A stretch of 64,000 nt of DNA from Histidinibacterium aquaticum (GCF_008710275.1 NZ_VYQE01000003.1:310001-374000); one strand, 5' to 3'. Counted from the first letter of the stretch, positions 1-8,387 are shown. Numbers and translations: made by a program. The notes: generated by a model not told the origin, from the sequence alone.

Positions 1-714
1 TCGGCCACGGACGGCGGGAGGCGGGCGGTTATCGTCGACGCCGCCGACGAGATGAACGTGGCGGCCGCGAACTCGCTCCTGAAGGAGCTGGAGGAACCGC
101 CCGCCCGCACGACGCTGTTGCTGGTCGCGCATGGGCCCTCCCGGCTCCTGCCAACCATCCGCTCGCGCTGCCGCGAACTGAGGCTGCGCCCTCTTGGGCC
201 CGAGGACATGGAGCGGGCGCTGACCCAGGCGGGCGTCGAGACCGCAGAGACCGCGGCCATCGCGACGCTCTCGGAAGGCTCGGTGGGCGAGGCGATCCGC
301 CTGGCGCAGGGCGACGGGCTCTCGGTCTACGGCGACCTGGTTCGGCTCTTCGAAGGCCTGCCCCGGATCGAACGCCCCGCTGCCATCAAGCTCGCCGACA
401 GTTGCGCCGGCCGGCAGAACGACGCGCGTTTCGAGCTGGTGCTGGACCTGATCGACCGCTTCCTCGCGCGGACGGCGCGGGCCGGGCTGCAGGGCGCTCC
501 CTCGGTCCAGGGCGCGCCCGGAGAGGCGCGGCTCCTGCCCCGTCTCGCACCGGGGCCGAAGGCGTCGCGGGCCTGGGCGCAGCTGGCGCAGGTGCTCACC
601 GAACGCTCCCGCCACGGGCGGGCGGTCAACCTTGACCCTGCCAGCCTCATCCTCGATATGGTCCTGAAGATCGAAGAGACGGCCCGCGCAGAGGCCGCGT
701 CCGAGGTTTCATGA
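1..714 (+). CDS. holB: DNA polymerase III subunit delta' (5'-truncated by window)
   Basis: This is the 3' part of the clamp-loader delta' gene. The reading frame is already open at base 1, so the true start lies upstream; about 237 codons are visible. The AAA+ fold shows in VIVDAADEMN (Walker B region), the NSLLKELEEPP helix and the IRSRC stretch, which matches the conserved SRC (sensor 1/trans-arginine) motif of clamp-loader subunits. The C-terminal half is the less conserved collar region. Delta' helps load the beta sliding clamp at replication forks. The stop overlaps the tatD start by four bases (ATGA), so the two are probably co-translated. The holB-tatD-MBL order is a familiar alphaproteobacterial arrangement. 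Confidence 0.93.
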   Translation, partial: SATDGGRRAVIVDAADEMNVAAANSLLKELEEPPARTTLLLVAHGPSRLLPTIRSRCRELRLRPLGPEDMERALTQAGVETAETAAIATLSEGSVGEAIRLAQGDGLSVYGDLVRLFEGLPRIERPAAIKLADSCAGRQNDARFELVLDLIDRFLARTARAGLQGAPSVQGAPGEARLLPRLAPGPKASRAWAQLAQVLTERSRHGRAVNLDPASLILDMVLKIEETARAEAASEVS

Positions 715-1517
715 GTGCCATTCCCCAGATCGTCGACAGCCACTGCCACCTCGACTTTCCCGACTTCCAGGGAGAGCGGGATGCGGTGATCGACCGCGCC
801 CATGCCGCCGGCGTGACGCGGATGGTGACGATCTGTACCCGGCTGCGGACCGAGCCGCAGGTGCGCGCCATCGCCGAGGCGCACCCTTCTGTCTTCTACG
901 CCGCGGGCACGCACCCGATGTCTGCCGCGGACGAGCCCATGGCCTCCGTCGACGAACTGGTCGATCTGGCCAGGCATCCCAAGTTCGTGGGCATCGGCGA
1001 AAGCGGGCTCGACTACCACTACACCGCCGAGAGCGCCGAGGTGCAGAAGCAGTCGCTGCGCATCCACATCGACGCGGCGCGCGAGACCGGGCTGCCGCTC
1101 ATCATCCACGCCCGCGACGCGGACGAGGACATGGCGGCGATCCTGCGCGAGGGCCATGACAACGGGCCCTACCCCTGCGTGATGCACTGCTTCTCCTCGG
1201 GACGGGGCCTCGCGGAGGCCGCGCTCGACATGGGCTTCTACCTCTCGATGTCTGGGATCTCCGCCTTCCCGCGCTCCACCGAGCTGCGCGAGATCTTCGC
1301 CGCCGCCCCGCGCGACCGGATCCTCGTCGAGACCGACAGCCCCTATCTCGCGCCGCCCCCGCATCGCGGCAAGCGCAACGAGCCCGCTTATACCGCGCAC
1401 ACGGCGAAGGTCGGGGCCGAGACCATGGGCATGGACTACGCCGACTTCGCCGCGCAGACCTCGGCGAACTTCGACCGGCTCTTCTCCAAGGCCGCGGCCT
1501 GGTCCGGGACCGCCTGA
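711..1517 (+). CDS. tatD: TatD family metal-dependent DNase/hydrolase
   Basis: 268-residue TIM-barrel hydrolase of the TatD family, whose members are Mg-dependent 3'-5' exonucleases or DNases in the cytoplasm. The metal ligands are readable: HCH at residues 11-13 (DSHCHLDF), Glu97 in GIGESGLDYHY, His133 in IIHARD, His159 in MHCFSSG and Asp209 in VETDSPYLAP. Length is normal for the family. The ATG overlaps the holB stop, and its TGA shares one base with the ATG of the next gene, so holB-tatD-MBL form one translationally coupled unit. The sequence does not distinguish TatD from its paralogue YcfH, and in this context (next to holB) the YcfH type is equally likely. Confidence 0.92.
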   Translation: MSAIPQIVDSHCHLDFPDFQGERDAVIDRAHAAGVTRMVTICTRLRTEPQVRAIAEAHPSVFYAAGTHPMSAADEPMASVDELVDLARHPKFVGIGESGLDYHYTAESAEVQKQSLRIHIDAARETGLPLIIHARDADEDMAAILREGHDNGPYPCVMHCFSSGRGLAEAALDMGFYLSMSGISAFPRSTELREIFAAAPRDRILVETDSPYLAPPPHRGKRNEPAYTAHTAKVGAETMGMDYADFAAQTSANFDRLFSKAAAWSGTA

Positions 1518-2314
1518 TGGCGACACTGGAGATCCGGATCCTGGGCTGCGGGTCCTCCGGCGGCGTGCCGCGCCTCGGCGGCCACTGGGGCGACTGCGAT
1601 CCCGGCGACCCGCGCAACCGGCGCCAGCGATGCTCGATCCTGGTCACCCGGACGGGGCCCGAGGGCACGACCCGCGTGCTGGTGGACACGACACCCGACA
1701 TGCGCAACCAGCTCCTCGAGGCGGGCGTGGGCACGCTCGACGCGGTGATCTACACCCATGCCCATGCCGATCACGTCCACGGGCTCGACGACCTCCGGCA
1801 GATCGTCTTCAACACCCGCACGCGGTTGCCGGTCTGGGCCGACGGACCGACGGCGGAGGCACTGCTCGACCGCTTTGCCTATGTTTTCGTCCAGCCCGAG
1901 GGCTCGCCCTACCCGCCGATCCTCGACCTGCACCGGATCGATGGCGACACGGTGATCGACGGCGCGGGCGGCGAGATCCGGTTCACGCCGGTGCCGGTCA
2001 GTCACGGATCGATCGACGCGCTCGGCTTCCGGATCGGCGACGTGGTCTACCTGCCGGACGTGGCCGACATCCCTGCGGACAGCTGGCCGCTCCTTGAGGG
2101 GCTCGATTGCTGGATCCTGGACGCGCTGCGTCGCGAGCCGCATCCCACGCATGCCCACCTTGCCAAGTCGCTCGACTGGATCGAGGTCGCCGCCCCTCGC
2201 AAGGCGGTGCTGACCAACATGCACATCGACCTCGACTACGAGACCGTCGCGGCCGAGACCCCCGCCCATGTCGAGCCCGCGCATGACGGGCTGACCCTCA
2301 CCTTCGAGATCTAG
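1517..2314 (+). CDS. MBL-fold metallo-hydrolase, PhnP-like
   Basis: 265-residue metallo-beta-lactamase-fold protein. The signature HAHADH lies at residues 81-86 (His81, His83, Asp85, His86), followed by further metal-site positions in VPVSHGS, YLPDVADIP and TNMHIDLDY. The glycine-rich start (LGCGSSGGVPRLGG) is typical of the PhnP/RNase Z-like branch. PhnP itself is a cyclic phosphodiesterase of phosphonate breakdown, but no phn genes are near. This copy sits with holB and tatD as in many alphaproteobacteria, so a housekeeping nucleic-acid or cyclic-phosphate role is an inference only. Start codon and tatD stop overlap (TGATG). Confidence 0.85.
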   Translation: MATLEIRILGCGSSGGVPRLGGHWGDCDPGDPRNRRQRCSILVTRTGPEGTTRVLVDTTPDMRNQLLEAGVGTLDAVIYTHAHADHVHGLDDLRQIVFNTRTRLPVWADGPTAEALLDRFAYVFVQPEGSPYPPILDLHRIDGDTVIDGAGGEIRFTPVPVSHGSIDALGFRIGDVVYLPDVADIPADSWPLLEGLDCWILDALRREPHPTHAHLAKSLDWIEVAAPRKAVLTNMHIDLDYETVAAETPAHVEPAHDGLTLTFEI

Positions 2315-2367
2315 GTGCCGCACTCTCGTCGCCGGTCTCCGCTCCCTACACGCGAGGTCCCGGCCCG

Positions 2368-3297
2368 ATGAGTGCTCTTCTCGATGTCGTCCTTCCGGTC
2401 TTCCTCGTCATCGGGTTCGGCTACCTCGCCCGCTGGCGCGGCTTCGTCAGCGACGATGCGGTGGATGCGCTGGTCTACTGGACCCAGACCTTCGCCCTGC
2501 CCTGCCTGCTGTTCCGCGCGATCTCGACCCTCGACCTCGGTCAGAGCTTCGACTGGCGTCTGCTCCTGAGCTTCTACACCGGGGCGCTGGCAGGTTTCCT
2601 CGCCGGGATGCTCGGGGGGCGGTTCCTGTTCAAACGCTCCTGGGAAGACGCGACGGCCTTCGGGTTTTGCGGCCTTTTCTCGAACTCGGTCCTGCTCGGC
2701 CTCCCGATCATGGAGCGGGCGTACGGTACCGAGAGCCTGGCGGACAACTACGCCATCATCGCGGTGCACTCGCCGTTCTGCTACGGCGTCGGGATCACCG
2801 TGATGGAGGTGATCCGCGCCCGCGGCGGCTCGGCCCGAGACCTGCCGCGCAAGGTGCTGAAGGGCATGTTCTCGAATGCGCTCATCCTCGGGGTCGCCGC
2901 CGGCCTGTTCGTGAACCTCGCCCGGATACCGGTGCCGCAGGTGGCCGCCGACGCGCTCGATCTCATGGTCCGCGCGGCGATCCCGGTGGCGGTCTTCTCG
3001 CTCGGCGGGGTGCTCTTCCGCTACCGGCCGGCGGGCGACATGCGGGCGATCCTCTACGTCGTCTCGGTCAGCCTGGTGCTGCACCCGACCATCGTCTTCG
3101 GGATGGGACGCCTGCTGGACCTCGACCGCGACGCCCTGCGCTCGGCGGTCGTGACCGCGGCCATGGCGCCGGGGGTCAACACCTACATCTTCGCGAACAT
3201 CTACGGGACGGCCCGGAGGGTCGCCGCCTCGGGCGTGCTCATCGGCACGACCCTGGCGGTGGTCACGGTCTGGATCTGGCTGTCGATCCTGCCGTAG
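2368..3297 (+). CDS. AEC (auxin efflux carrier) family transporter
   Basis: 309-residue integral membrane protein with about ten hydrophobic segments. It opens with LLDVVLPVFLVIGFGYLARW, the usual first helix of AEC/BASS-fold permeases. The middle motif SNSVLLGLPI and the later APGVNTYIFANIYG segment are characteristic broken-helix positions of this family. AEC proteins move small organic anions such as malate or malonate; the substrate here cannot be read from sequence. It stands alone, 53 bases after the MBL gene, and converges on the importer operon. A strong bidirectional hairpin sits between them. Confidence 0.85.
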   Translation: MSALLDVVLPVFLVIGFGYLARWRGFVSDDAVDALVYWTQTFALPCLLFRAISTLDLGQSFDWRLLLSFYTGALAGFLAGMLGGRFLFKRSWEDATAFGFCGLFSNSVLLGLPIMERAYGTESLADNYAIIAVHSPFCYGVGITVMEVIRARGGSARDLPRKVLKGMFSNALILGVAAGLFVNLARIPVPQVAADALDLMVRAAIPVAVFSLGGVLFRYRPAGDMRAILYVVSVSLVLHPTIVFGMGRLLDLDRDALRSAVVTAAMAPGVNTYIFANIYGTARRVAASGVLIGTTLAVVTVWIWLSILP

Positions 3298-3326
3298 GGG
3301 CGGCCCGGCCGAAGCCGGGCCCGCCC
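3298..3326. terminator. Bidirectional hairpin terminator between AEC carrier and importer operon
   Basis: A 12-base-pair GC-only stem (left arm 3298-3309, CGAA loop 3310-3313, right arm 3314-3326 with one bulged C) fills the gap between two converging genes. It starts directly after the AEC stop and ends five bases before the permease stop. It lacks a clear T tract in either direction, so efficiency is uncertain. Confidence 0.6.
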
Positions 3327-3331
3327 GGGGA

Positions 3332-4567
3332 TCAGCCGGGGCTCATGCCCCGCATCTTCTCCGACCGGCGGCGCAGCAGCTCCACCGTGGTCAGCAGCGC
3401 GATCGAGATGCAGACCAGAATCGTCGCCACCGCGAGGATGGTCGGCGAGATCTGCTCGCGCAGGCCGATGAACATCTGCCAGGGCAGCGTCTTCTGCGCT
3501 GCCGCGCCCACGAAGAGCACGACGACGACCTCGTCGAAGGACGTGATGAAGGCGAAGAGCCCGCCCGAGATCACGCCCGGCAGGATCAGCGGCATCTGCA
3601 CCTTGAAGAAGGTCCGCACCGGTCCCGCGCCGAGGTTGGCCGAGGCCCGCGTCAGCGACTTGTCGAAGCCCACGAGCGTTGCCGTCACGGTGATGATCAC
3701 AAAGGGCACGCCGAGCGCCCCGTGGGCGAGGATCACCTTGATGTAGCCCGACAGCTCCTGGCTGAAGCCGAGGTTCGCCTCCAGCCAGTTCCCGAGCGCC
3801 GAGTAGAAGAAGAACATGCCGGTGGCCGAGATGATCAGCGGCACGATCATCGGCGAGATCAGGATCGCCATGATCGCCTGGCGGCCGGGGATGTCGGACT
3901 GCGAGAGGCCGATGGCCGCGAGCGTCCCGAGCGAGACCGCGATCAGCGTGGCGAAGGGCGCGATGATGAGCGAGTTGCGCATCGCGAGCTGCCAGTCGCT
4001 GTTGTTGAAGAAGTCGCGGTAGTGCTTGAGCGAGTAACCTTCCGGATCGAGCGAAAGCATCTCGGGCGTGAAGGTGAAGAAGTTCTCCGCGTTGAAGGAC
4101 AGCGGGATGATCACCATGATCGGCGCGATCAGGAAGAAGAAGATCAGGCCGCAGATGAAGAGGAAGGTGTTGTGCCACAGCACCTGCCCACTCGTCGAAT
4201 AGGGCGGCACCCCGCGGCGGTAGTCGCCCGAGGCCAGCCAGTAGCCGACCCAGCCCAGCACGGCGCCCGCGAGGATGCCCGACACGATGCCGGCGATGCC
4301 GCCGGCGATCAGGCCGATCACGGCGCAGACGCCGACGGCGGCCCAGCGGCCGGTGGTCCTCTGGTCGGCCAGGACAGTCCCGGCGACGTAGGCGATGGCG
4401 CCGCCCACGATGGCGCCGCCGATGAAACCGGCGAGCGGCTGGTTGACGGCCTGACCGCCGACGAAGCCGAGGATCGCACCGAGGAGGGCCGTGAGGGGGA
4501 CCGCGAAGCTCAGAAGGCTCCGGTCCTGCTTCATGGCATTGGCGGGGTTGTCGACGACATCACTCAT
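3332..4567 (-). CDS. ABC importer permease, PotC-like, with N-terminal membrane extension
   Basis: 411 residues. The C-terminal ~280 residues are a normal PotC/YdcV-type inner-membrane permease. They carry the EAA-type cytoplasmic loop that docks on the ATPase (RASANLGAGPVRTFFKVQMP) and six hydrophobic segments. The first ~130 residues are an extra domain with roughly four glycine-rich hydrophobic stretches (about residues 20-38, 45-66, 76-95 and 96-113) that ordinary PotC proteins (about 265-285 residues) lack. One base separates its ATG from the stop of the upstream permease, so they are made together. The substrate is inferred from the spermidine/putrescine-type neighbours and is not proven. 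Confidence 0.88.
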   Translation of the reverse strand: MSDVVDNPANAMKQDRSLLSFAVPLTALLGAILGFVGGQAVNQPLAGFIGGAIVGGAIAYVAGTVLADQRTTGRWAAVGVCAVIGLIAGGIAGIVSGILAGAVLGWVGYWLASGDYRRGVPPYSTSGQVLWHNTFLFICGLIFFFLIAPIMVIIPLSFNAENFFTFTPEMLSLDPEGYSLKHYRDFFNNSDWQLAMRNSLIIAPFATLIAVSLGTLAAIGLSQSDIPGRQAIMAILISPMIVPLIISATGMFFFYSALGNWLEANLGFSQELSGYIKVILAHGALGVPFVIITVTATLVGFDKSLTRASANLGAGPVRTFFKVQMPLILPGVISGGLFAFITSFDEVVVVLFVGAAAQKTLPWQMFIGLREQISPTILAVATILVCISIALLTTVELLRRRSEKMRGMSPG

Positions 4568-4568
4568 G

Positions 4569-6290
4569 TCAGCCTCCCAGCTTCACGTTGTCGATGCCCA
4601 CGATCCGGTCGTAGAGCCAGTAGAGGGCCAGCACGAGGGCCAGAAGGATCGAGCCGAGCGCCGCCGCGAGACCCCAGTTGAGCGAGGTCGAGATGTGGTA
4701 GGCGATCCGGTTCGAGATGAAGACGCCGTCTTCCCCGCCGACGATTTCCGGCGTGATGTAGTAGCCGATCGCCAGGATGAAGACGAGGATCGAGCCCGCG
4801 CCGATGCCCGGCACCGACTGCGGGAAGTAGACCCGCCAGAAGGCCGTCCAGTTCGTCGCGCCCAGCGACTTGGCCGCGCGCAGGTAGCTCGGCGGGATGG
4901 TCTTCATCACCGAGTAGAGCGGCAGGATCATGAAGGGCAGCAGGATGTGCGTCATCGCGACGATGGTACCGGTCTGGTTGTTGATCAGTGCCAATCGGTT
5001 TCCGTCGCCCACGATGTTGAGCCAGACAAGCAGGTCGTTGATCACGCCCTGGTTCTGCAGCAGCACCTTCCATGCCGAAGTCCGCACCAGCAGCGAGGTC
5101 CAGAAGGGCAGCAGCACGAGGATCATCAGCACGTTCGCCGTGCGCAGCGGCAGGTTCGCCAGCAGCCAGGCGACGGGGTAGCCGAGCAGGATACAGGAGA
5201 AGGTGATCGCGAGCGACATGTACATCGTGCGCAGGAAGAGCGTGCCGTAGATCCGCTCGTTCTCGGGGACGCGCTCGACACCGTCGGGCGTCAGCTCACG
5301 GTCGGCCGCCGACAGGAAGTAACCGGAGGTGTAGGGACCGGAGAAGACCTGGAGCGTCTCCCAGATGTCGGGCTCGAGCCACTCCTCGTCGATCTCTTCG
5401 AAGAAGGCGCGGTAGTCGTAGGGGCCCATGCCCTCGGTGGCGGCCATCGCCTCTTCGACCAGGGCGCGTTGCTCGCCCTCGAAAAGCTCGATCGCCTCGG
5501 GGTTCGCCTCGAGGTCCTCGTAGAGCGAGAGGTAGACCAGCGGCCACGGCTCTTCCTCGAGAGGGCTCTCGCCGTCCTCGCTGCCGATGACATAGGCGAA
5601 ATCGGAGAACATGTCGGTCGTCCGGGGAAGCGCCTCCTCGAAGCCCTCGCGGTAGGCGACGTCGACGGCGGGCTCGTCGAAGCTGCGGCCGACCTCGTCG
5701 GAGCGGGCCTGCCACTCGGCGATCTCGGACTGGTACTCCTCGGTGGTCAGCAGCGACACCCAGGTGCTGCCCTCTTCCCAGGCCTCGTTGGACTCCTCGA
5801 AGGCGTCGAGGAAGGGCTCGCCGGTCTCGTCAACGTCGCGGCCCGCCTGGCGGAAGAGCGACGAGAGACCGGCCGCTTCGTAGTTCAGGCGCGAGCCGAC
5901 ACGGGTGTGGATCTTGAGGCCCTCGGCGACGACGAGGTCGCGGGCCATGGCCGAGTAGACCTCCTGCGAGGGGGGCTCCCCGCTCGAGGCGTCCCAGCTC
6001 TCCACCGCCTCGACCGTGCGCGGCAGCGTGTCGGGGACGATCTGGTTCTCGACCGAACGGAACAGCATCTGCCCGATCGGGATGATGAAGGTGATGAGGA
6101 TGAAGATCAGCAGGGGTGCGACGAGGCCGAGCGCCCGCATCTTCTGCCGCCGCTGGGCGCGGGCCAGCGACTTCTTGAGCGGCGTGCCGTCGGCCGCGAG
6201 CATGGGGCCGCTTTCGCGTTCGGCGTCGCGGATCGCGTTGTCGGGCGTGGGGCCCGTGACCTTGTCGGGGCTCGCTGTGGCGTCTGTCAT
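4569..6290 (-). CDS. ABC importer permease, PotB-like, with large extracytoplasmic insert
   Basis: 573 residues, about twice the usual PotB length. After a polar N-terminus there is one membrane helix (about 53-75). An acidic, soluble-looking stretch follows from about 80 to 345, rich in Glu/Asp/Trp/Tyr and with no hydrophobic helix. The canonical permease core then begins at YGTLFLRTMYMSLAITF. The ATPase-docking EAA loop is RAAKSLGATNWTAFWRVYFP. By topology the insert should face the periplasm, where the binding protein docks. It is preceded by a 103-base gap holding a perfect palindrome. Partners are the PotC-like permease, the ATPase and the binding protein of this operon. Confidence 0.87.
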   Translation of the reverse strand: MTDATASPDKVTGPTPDNAIRDAERESGPMLAADGTPLKKSLARAQRRQKMRALGLVAPLLIFILITFIIPIGQMLFRSVENQIVPDTLPRTVEAVESWDASSGEPPSQEVYSAMARDLVVAEGLKIHTRVGSRLNYEAAGLSSLFRQAGRDVDETGEPFLDAFEESNEAWEEGSTWVSLLTTEEYQSEIAEWQARSDEVGRSFDEPAVDVAYREGFEEALPRTTDMFSDFAYVIGSEDGESPLEEEPWPLVYLSLYEDLEANPEAIELFEGEQRALVEEAMAATEGMGPYDYRAFFEEIDEEWLEPDIWETLQVFSGPYTSGYFLSAADRELTPDGVERVPENERIYGTLFLRTMYMSLAITFSCILLGYPVAWLLANLPLRTANVLMILVLLPFWTSLLVRTSAWKVLLQNQGVINDLLVWLNIVGDGNRLALINNQTGTIVAMTHILLPFMILPLYSVMKTIPPSYLRAAKSLGATNWTAFWRVYFPQSVPGIGAGSILVFILAIGYYITPEIVGGEDGVFISNRIAYHISTSLNWGLAAALGSILLALVLALYWLYDRIVGIDNVKLGG

Positions 6291-6330
6291 CGCTGGCTCT
6301 CCCTCGTCGTGAGGCCGGGTCCGGCCGGGC

Positions 6331-6344
6331 GTCCAAATTTGGAC
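6331..6344. promoter_or_regulatory. 14-bp perfect palindrome ahead of the permease genes
   Basis: GTCCAAATTTGGAC reads identically on both strands and lies 41 bases upstream of the PotB-like start, inside the operon gap. On the minus strand a TATAAA (complement of 6368-6373) lies just upstream of it, without a good -35 box. It could be a repressor operator for an internal promoter. No regulator gene is adjacent. Confidence 0.4.
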
Positions 6345-6393
6345 ACCAGGCCAAGACCCTGATTCTCTTTATATTTTCCTGTGACGCGATCGA

Positions 6394-6867
6394 TCATGAC
6401 GGTTGTCCCTCCGCCTCGAAGTCCGCGGCCCTCGCCTCGATCTCGCCGTCGTCGAGCGTCTCGCGGTGGCTGGCGATCCACCACCAGTTGCCGCCGATGT
6501 CCTCGACGCCGCCGTCGCGGTCGCCGTAGAAGCGATCCTCGGGCTCCATCACCGGGCGCCCCCCCGCATCGAGCGCGGCCCTGTAGGTCGCGTCCGCGTC
6601 GGGGACATGCACGTAGACGAAGCCGGGACGGCGCATGCCGTCCGTGGCCTCGCCCAGCATGATCGTATGCTCCCCGAGCGCGAGCTCGAGGTTCCAGAGG
6701 CGTCCGTCGGAGCGGAAGAGCGGCGCGCGCCGCTCCTCGGCACCGAAGACCGTCTTGGCAAAGCCGGCGACCTCGATCGGGCTGTCGCAGACCAGGAAGG
6801 TCGAGACGCGCGACCGTCCCGGAGCCATCCAGGCCGGCGCGGAGCTATCCTGCGCGGCGGGGCTCAC
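6394..6867 (-). CDS. VOC (glyoxalase/bleomycin-resistance fold) family protein
   Basis: 157 residues from a GTG start that overlaps the previous stop as GTGA. The upstream extension of the frame runs antisense-like through DUF1330 and is not real. The sequence has one recognisable betaalphabetabetabeta unit and a second half with YVHVPDADATYRAALDAGG, PEDRFYGDRDGGVEDIGGNWWWIASH, the pattern of the PhnB/YdeI-like VOC branch (DPFGNxWxxA-type ending). Metal ligands are not obvious. It lies in a four-gene run inside the ABC importer operon, between DUF1330 and the permeases. No enzymatic function can be assigned; a role in handling the imported compound is only suggested by position. Confidence 0.8.
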   Translation of the reverse strand: MSPAAQDSSAPAWMAPGRSRVSTFLVCDSPIEVAGFAKTVFGAEERRAPLFRSDGRLWNLELALGEHTIMLGEATDGMRRPGFVYVHVPDADATYRAALDAGGRPVMEPEDRFYGDRDGGVEDIGGNWWWIASHRETLDDGEIEARAADFEAEGQPS

Positions 6868-7151
6868 GTGCCCTCCACGAGGATGATGGTGCTCTCTGCG
6901 TTTCGGCGTCGGATCTCTGCGATCTCCTGGTATTCGCTGGATTCGTAAGCGCGGACGGCGGTCTCGTAGTCGGGAAACTCGATCACCACGTGGCGCTCCT
7001 GAGTGGTCCCCTCGGGAGTCTCGGAAGAGCCGCCGCGGATCAGGAACCGGCCGCCGAAGCCCTCGATCACCGGCGTGTCGCGCTCGACGTACTCCTTGTA
7101 CGCCTCGGCGTCGGTCACCGTGATGTGGCCGATCCAGTAGCCCTTCGGCAT
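6864..7151 (-). CDS. DUF1330 family protein
   Basis: 95 residues from the ATG at 7151 (MPKGYWIGHITVTD), preceded by a good GGGGGACA ribosome site; longer frames upstream have no support. The order KGYWIGHITVTDAEAYKEYVE, FGGRFLIRGG, HVVIEFPDYETAVRAYES, YQEIAEIRRRNAEST is the classic DUF1330 (ferredoxin-like, dimeric alpha-beta barrel) pattern. Function of the family is unknown. It is translationally coupled to the VOC gene downstream and follows a double hairpin behind the binding-protein gene. Its place inside an importer operon is the notable point. Confidence 0.88.
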   Translation of the reverse strand: MPKGYWIGHITVTDAEAYKEYVERDTPVIEGFGGRFLIRGGSSETPEGTTQERHVVIEFPDYETAVRAYESSEYQEIAEIRRRNAESTIILVEGT

Positions 7152-7169
7152 CGCCTGTCCCCCGGGTTG

Positions 7170-7227
7170 GCAGGAGGGACGCGCGCGCCCCTCCTGCGCG
7201 GGGGACGGACGCCGGGCGCCCGTCCCC
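7170..7227 (-). promoter_or_regulatory. Two adjacent stem-loops behind the binding-protein gene
   Basis: Reading the minus strand, the binding-protein stop (7242) is followed by an 8-bp stem (arms 7201-7208 and 7220-7227) and then a 9-bp stem (arms 7170-7178 and 7189-7197). Neither has a T tract, so they look like mRNA-stabilising or attenuating structures that would favour the binding protein over distal genes rather than full terminators. Confidence 0.5.
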
Positions 7228-7241
7228 ATGTCTTCGGTCGA

Positions 7242-8387
7242 TTACTGCGCGAGCCAAGCCTGGAACTGGGCGTCCAGGTCGTCACGGTAGTCGGCCCACC
7301 ATTCGTAGTTGTAGACGAAGGTGTTGCTGGCGTTGTCCGGGTTGGTCGGCATGTGCGGAGCCATGTCGATGCCAAGCTCGGCGTGCTCGCCCACGAGCGG
7401 AGCGGAGGATTCACGCGCCGGGCCGTAGGAGATGTAGGCCGCCTGGTCGGCGAGACGCTGGGTGTCCGTGGCGAACCACAGGAAGTCCAGCACGCGGTTC
7501 AGGCGCTCTTCCGGCAGGTCGGCGGGGATGATCCAGCCGTCCAGGTCGTAGACCTGAGCGTCCCAGAGCATCTCGACCGGCTGGTCCTGCTCGACGATGA
7601 GCGAGAAGAGACGGCCGTTGTAGGTGGAGCCCATCACGACTTCGCCGTCGGCGAGGAGCTGCGGCGTGTCGGCGCCGGCGTTCCACCAGGTGACCTGGTC
7701 CTTGATCGTGTCGAGTTTGTCGAAGGCGCGCTGCTGACCTTCTTCGGTCTCGAGCACGTCGTAGATCTCGTCCTTCGGCACGCCGTCACAGAGCAGCGCC
7801 CACTCCATGTTGTTGATCGGGCGACGCTCCAGGGCGCGCTGGCCCGGGAAGGTCTCGAGATCGAAGATGGCGCAGATGTCGCTCGGCGTCTCGCCGCCCC
7901 ACTCCTCGACGTCCGTGCGGTAGCCGAAGGTGGTGGAATAGGCGATCTGCGGGATGAAGCAGTCGGAGACGATCAGGTCGCCGAAGTCGTCGGAGGCATC
8001 GGTGCCGTCGGGCGCCGGGGCCAGGATCTCGTCGTGATCGACTTCCATCGCCAGGCCTTCGTCGCAGAGGCGGATGGCGTCGGCGGCCACCACGTCCACG
8101 AGGTCCCAGGTCACGTTGCCGGCTTCGAACATGGCGCGCAGGTTGGCCACGGCCTCGGCGGAACGCTCGTCCCAGGTGACCGAGACGTCGGGGTTCATCT
8201 CGAGGTAGGGCTCGACGTAGGCCTGCTGCTGCGAGTTCTGGTAGGCGCCGCCCCAGCTGACCAGCGTCATGCTGTCGGCCATGGGCTCGCCGGCGACGGG
8301 GCTCTCGCCCGAGTGCGCCTCGGCGAAGGCCGTGCCGGCGGACAGAGTCAGCGCCGACGTCGCCATGAGAATCTTGGTGAGTTTCAT
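7242..8387 (-). CDS. Periplasmic extracellular solute-binding protein (PotD/PotF type)
   Basis: 381 residues from ATG 8387, chosen because a GGGAGAA ribosome site lies just upstream and a signal peptide follows at once (MKLTKILMATSALTLSAGTAFA, cleavage near residue 22). The mature part starts like a PotD-type protein (MTLVSWGGAYQNSQQQAYVEPYLE) and contains WDLVDVVAADAIRLCDEG and the hinge-like NGRLF and DGWIIPADLP segments. It is the receptor that captures ligand and delivers it to the two permeases. Family members bind spermidine, putrescine, and also other small cations or amino-acid derivatives. The ligand pocket was not compared residue by residue, so polyamine specificity is unproven. 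Confidence 0.9.
   Translation of the reverse strand: MKLTKILMATSALTLSAGTAFAEAHSGESPVAGEPMADSMTLVSWGGAYQNSQQQAYVEPYLEMNPDVSVTWDERSAEAVANLRAMFEAGNVTWDLVDVVAADAIRLCDEGLAMEVDHDEILAPAPDGTDASDDFGDLIVSDCFIPQIAYSTTFGYRTDVEEWGGETPSDICAIFDLETFPGQRALERRPINNMEWALLCDGVPKDEIYDVLETEEGQQRAFDKLDTIKDQVTWWNAGADTPQLLADGEVVMGSTYNGRLFSLIVEQDQPVEMLWDAQVYDLDGWIIPADLPEERLNRVLDFLWFATDTQRLADQAAYISYGPARESSAPLVGEHAELGIDMAPHMPTNPDNASNTFVYNYEWWADYRDDLDAQFQAWLAQ

Noticed and set aside
4491-6362. A 623-codon plus-strand frame opposite the two importer permeases
   Set aside because: Composition (Asp/Arg/Glu/Val/Gly) is that of a frame shadow of membrane genes; no family motif.
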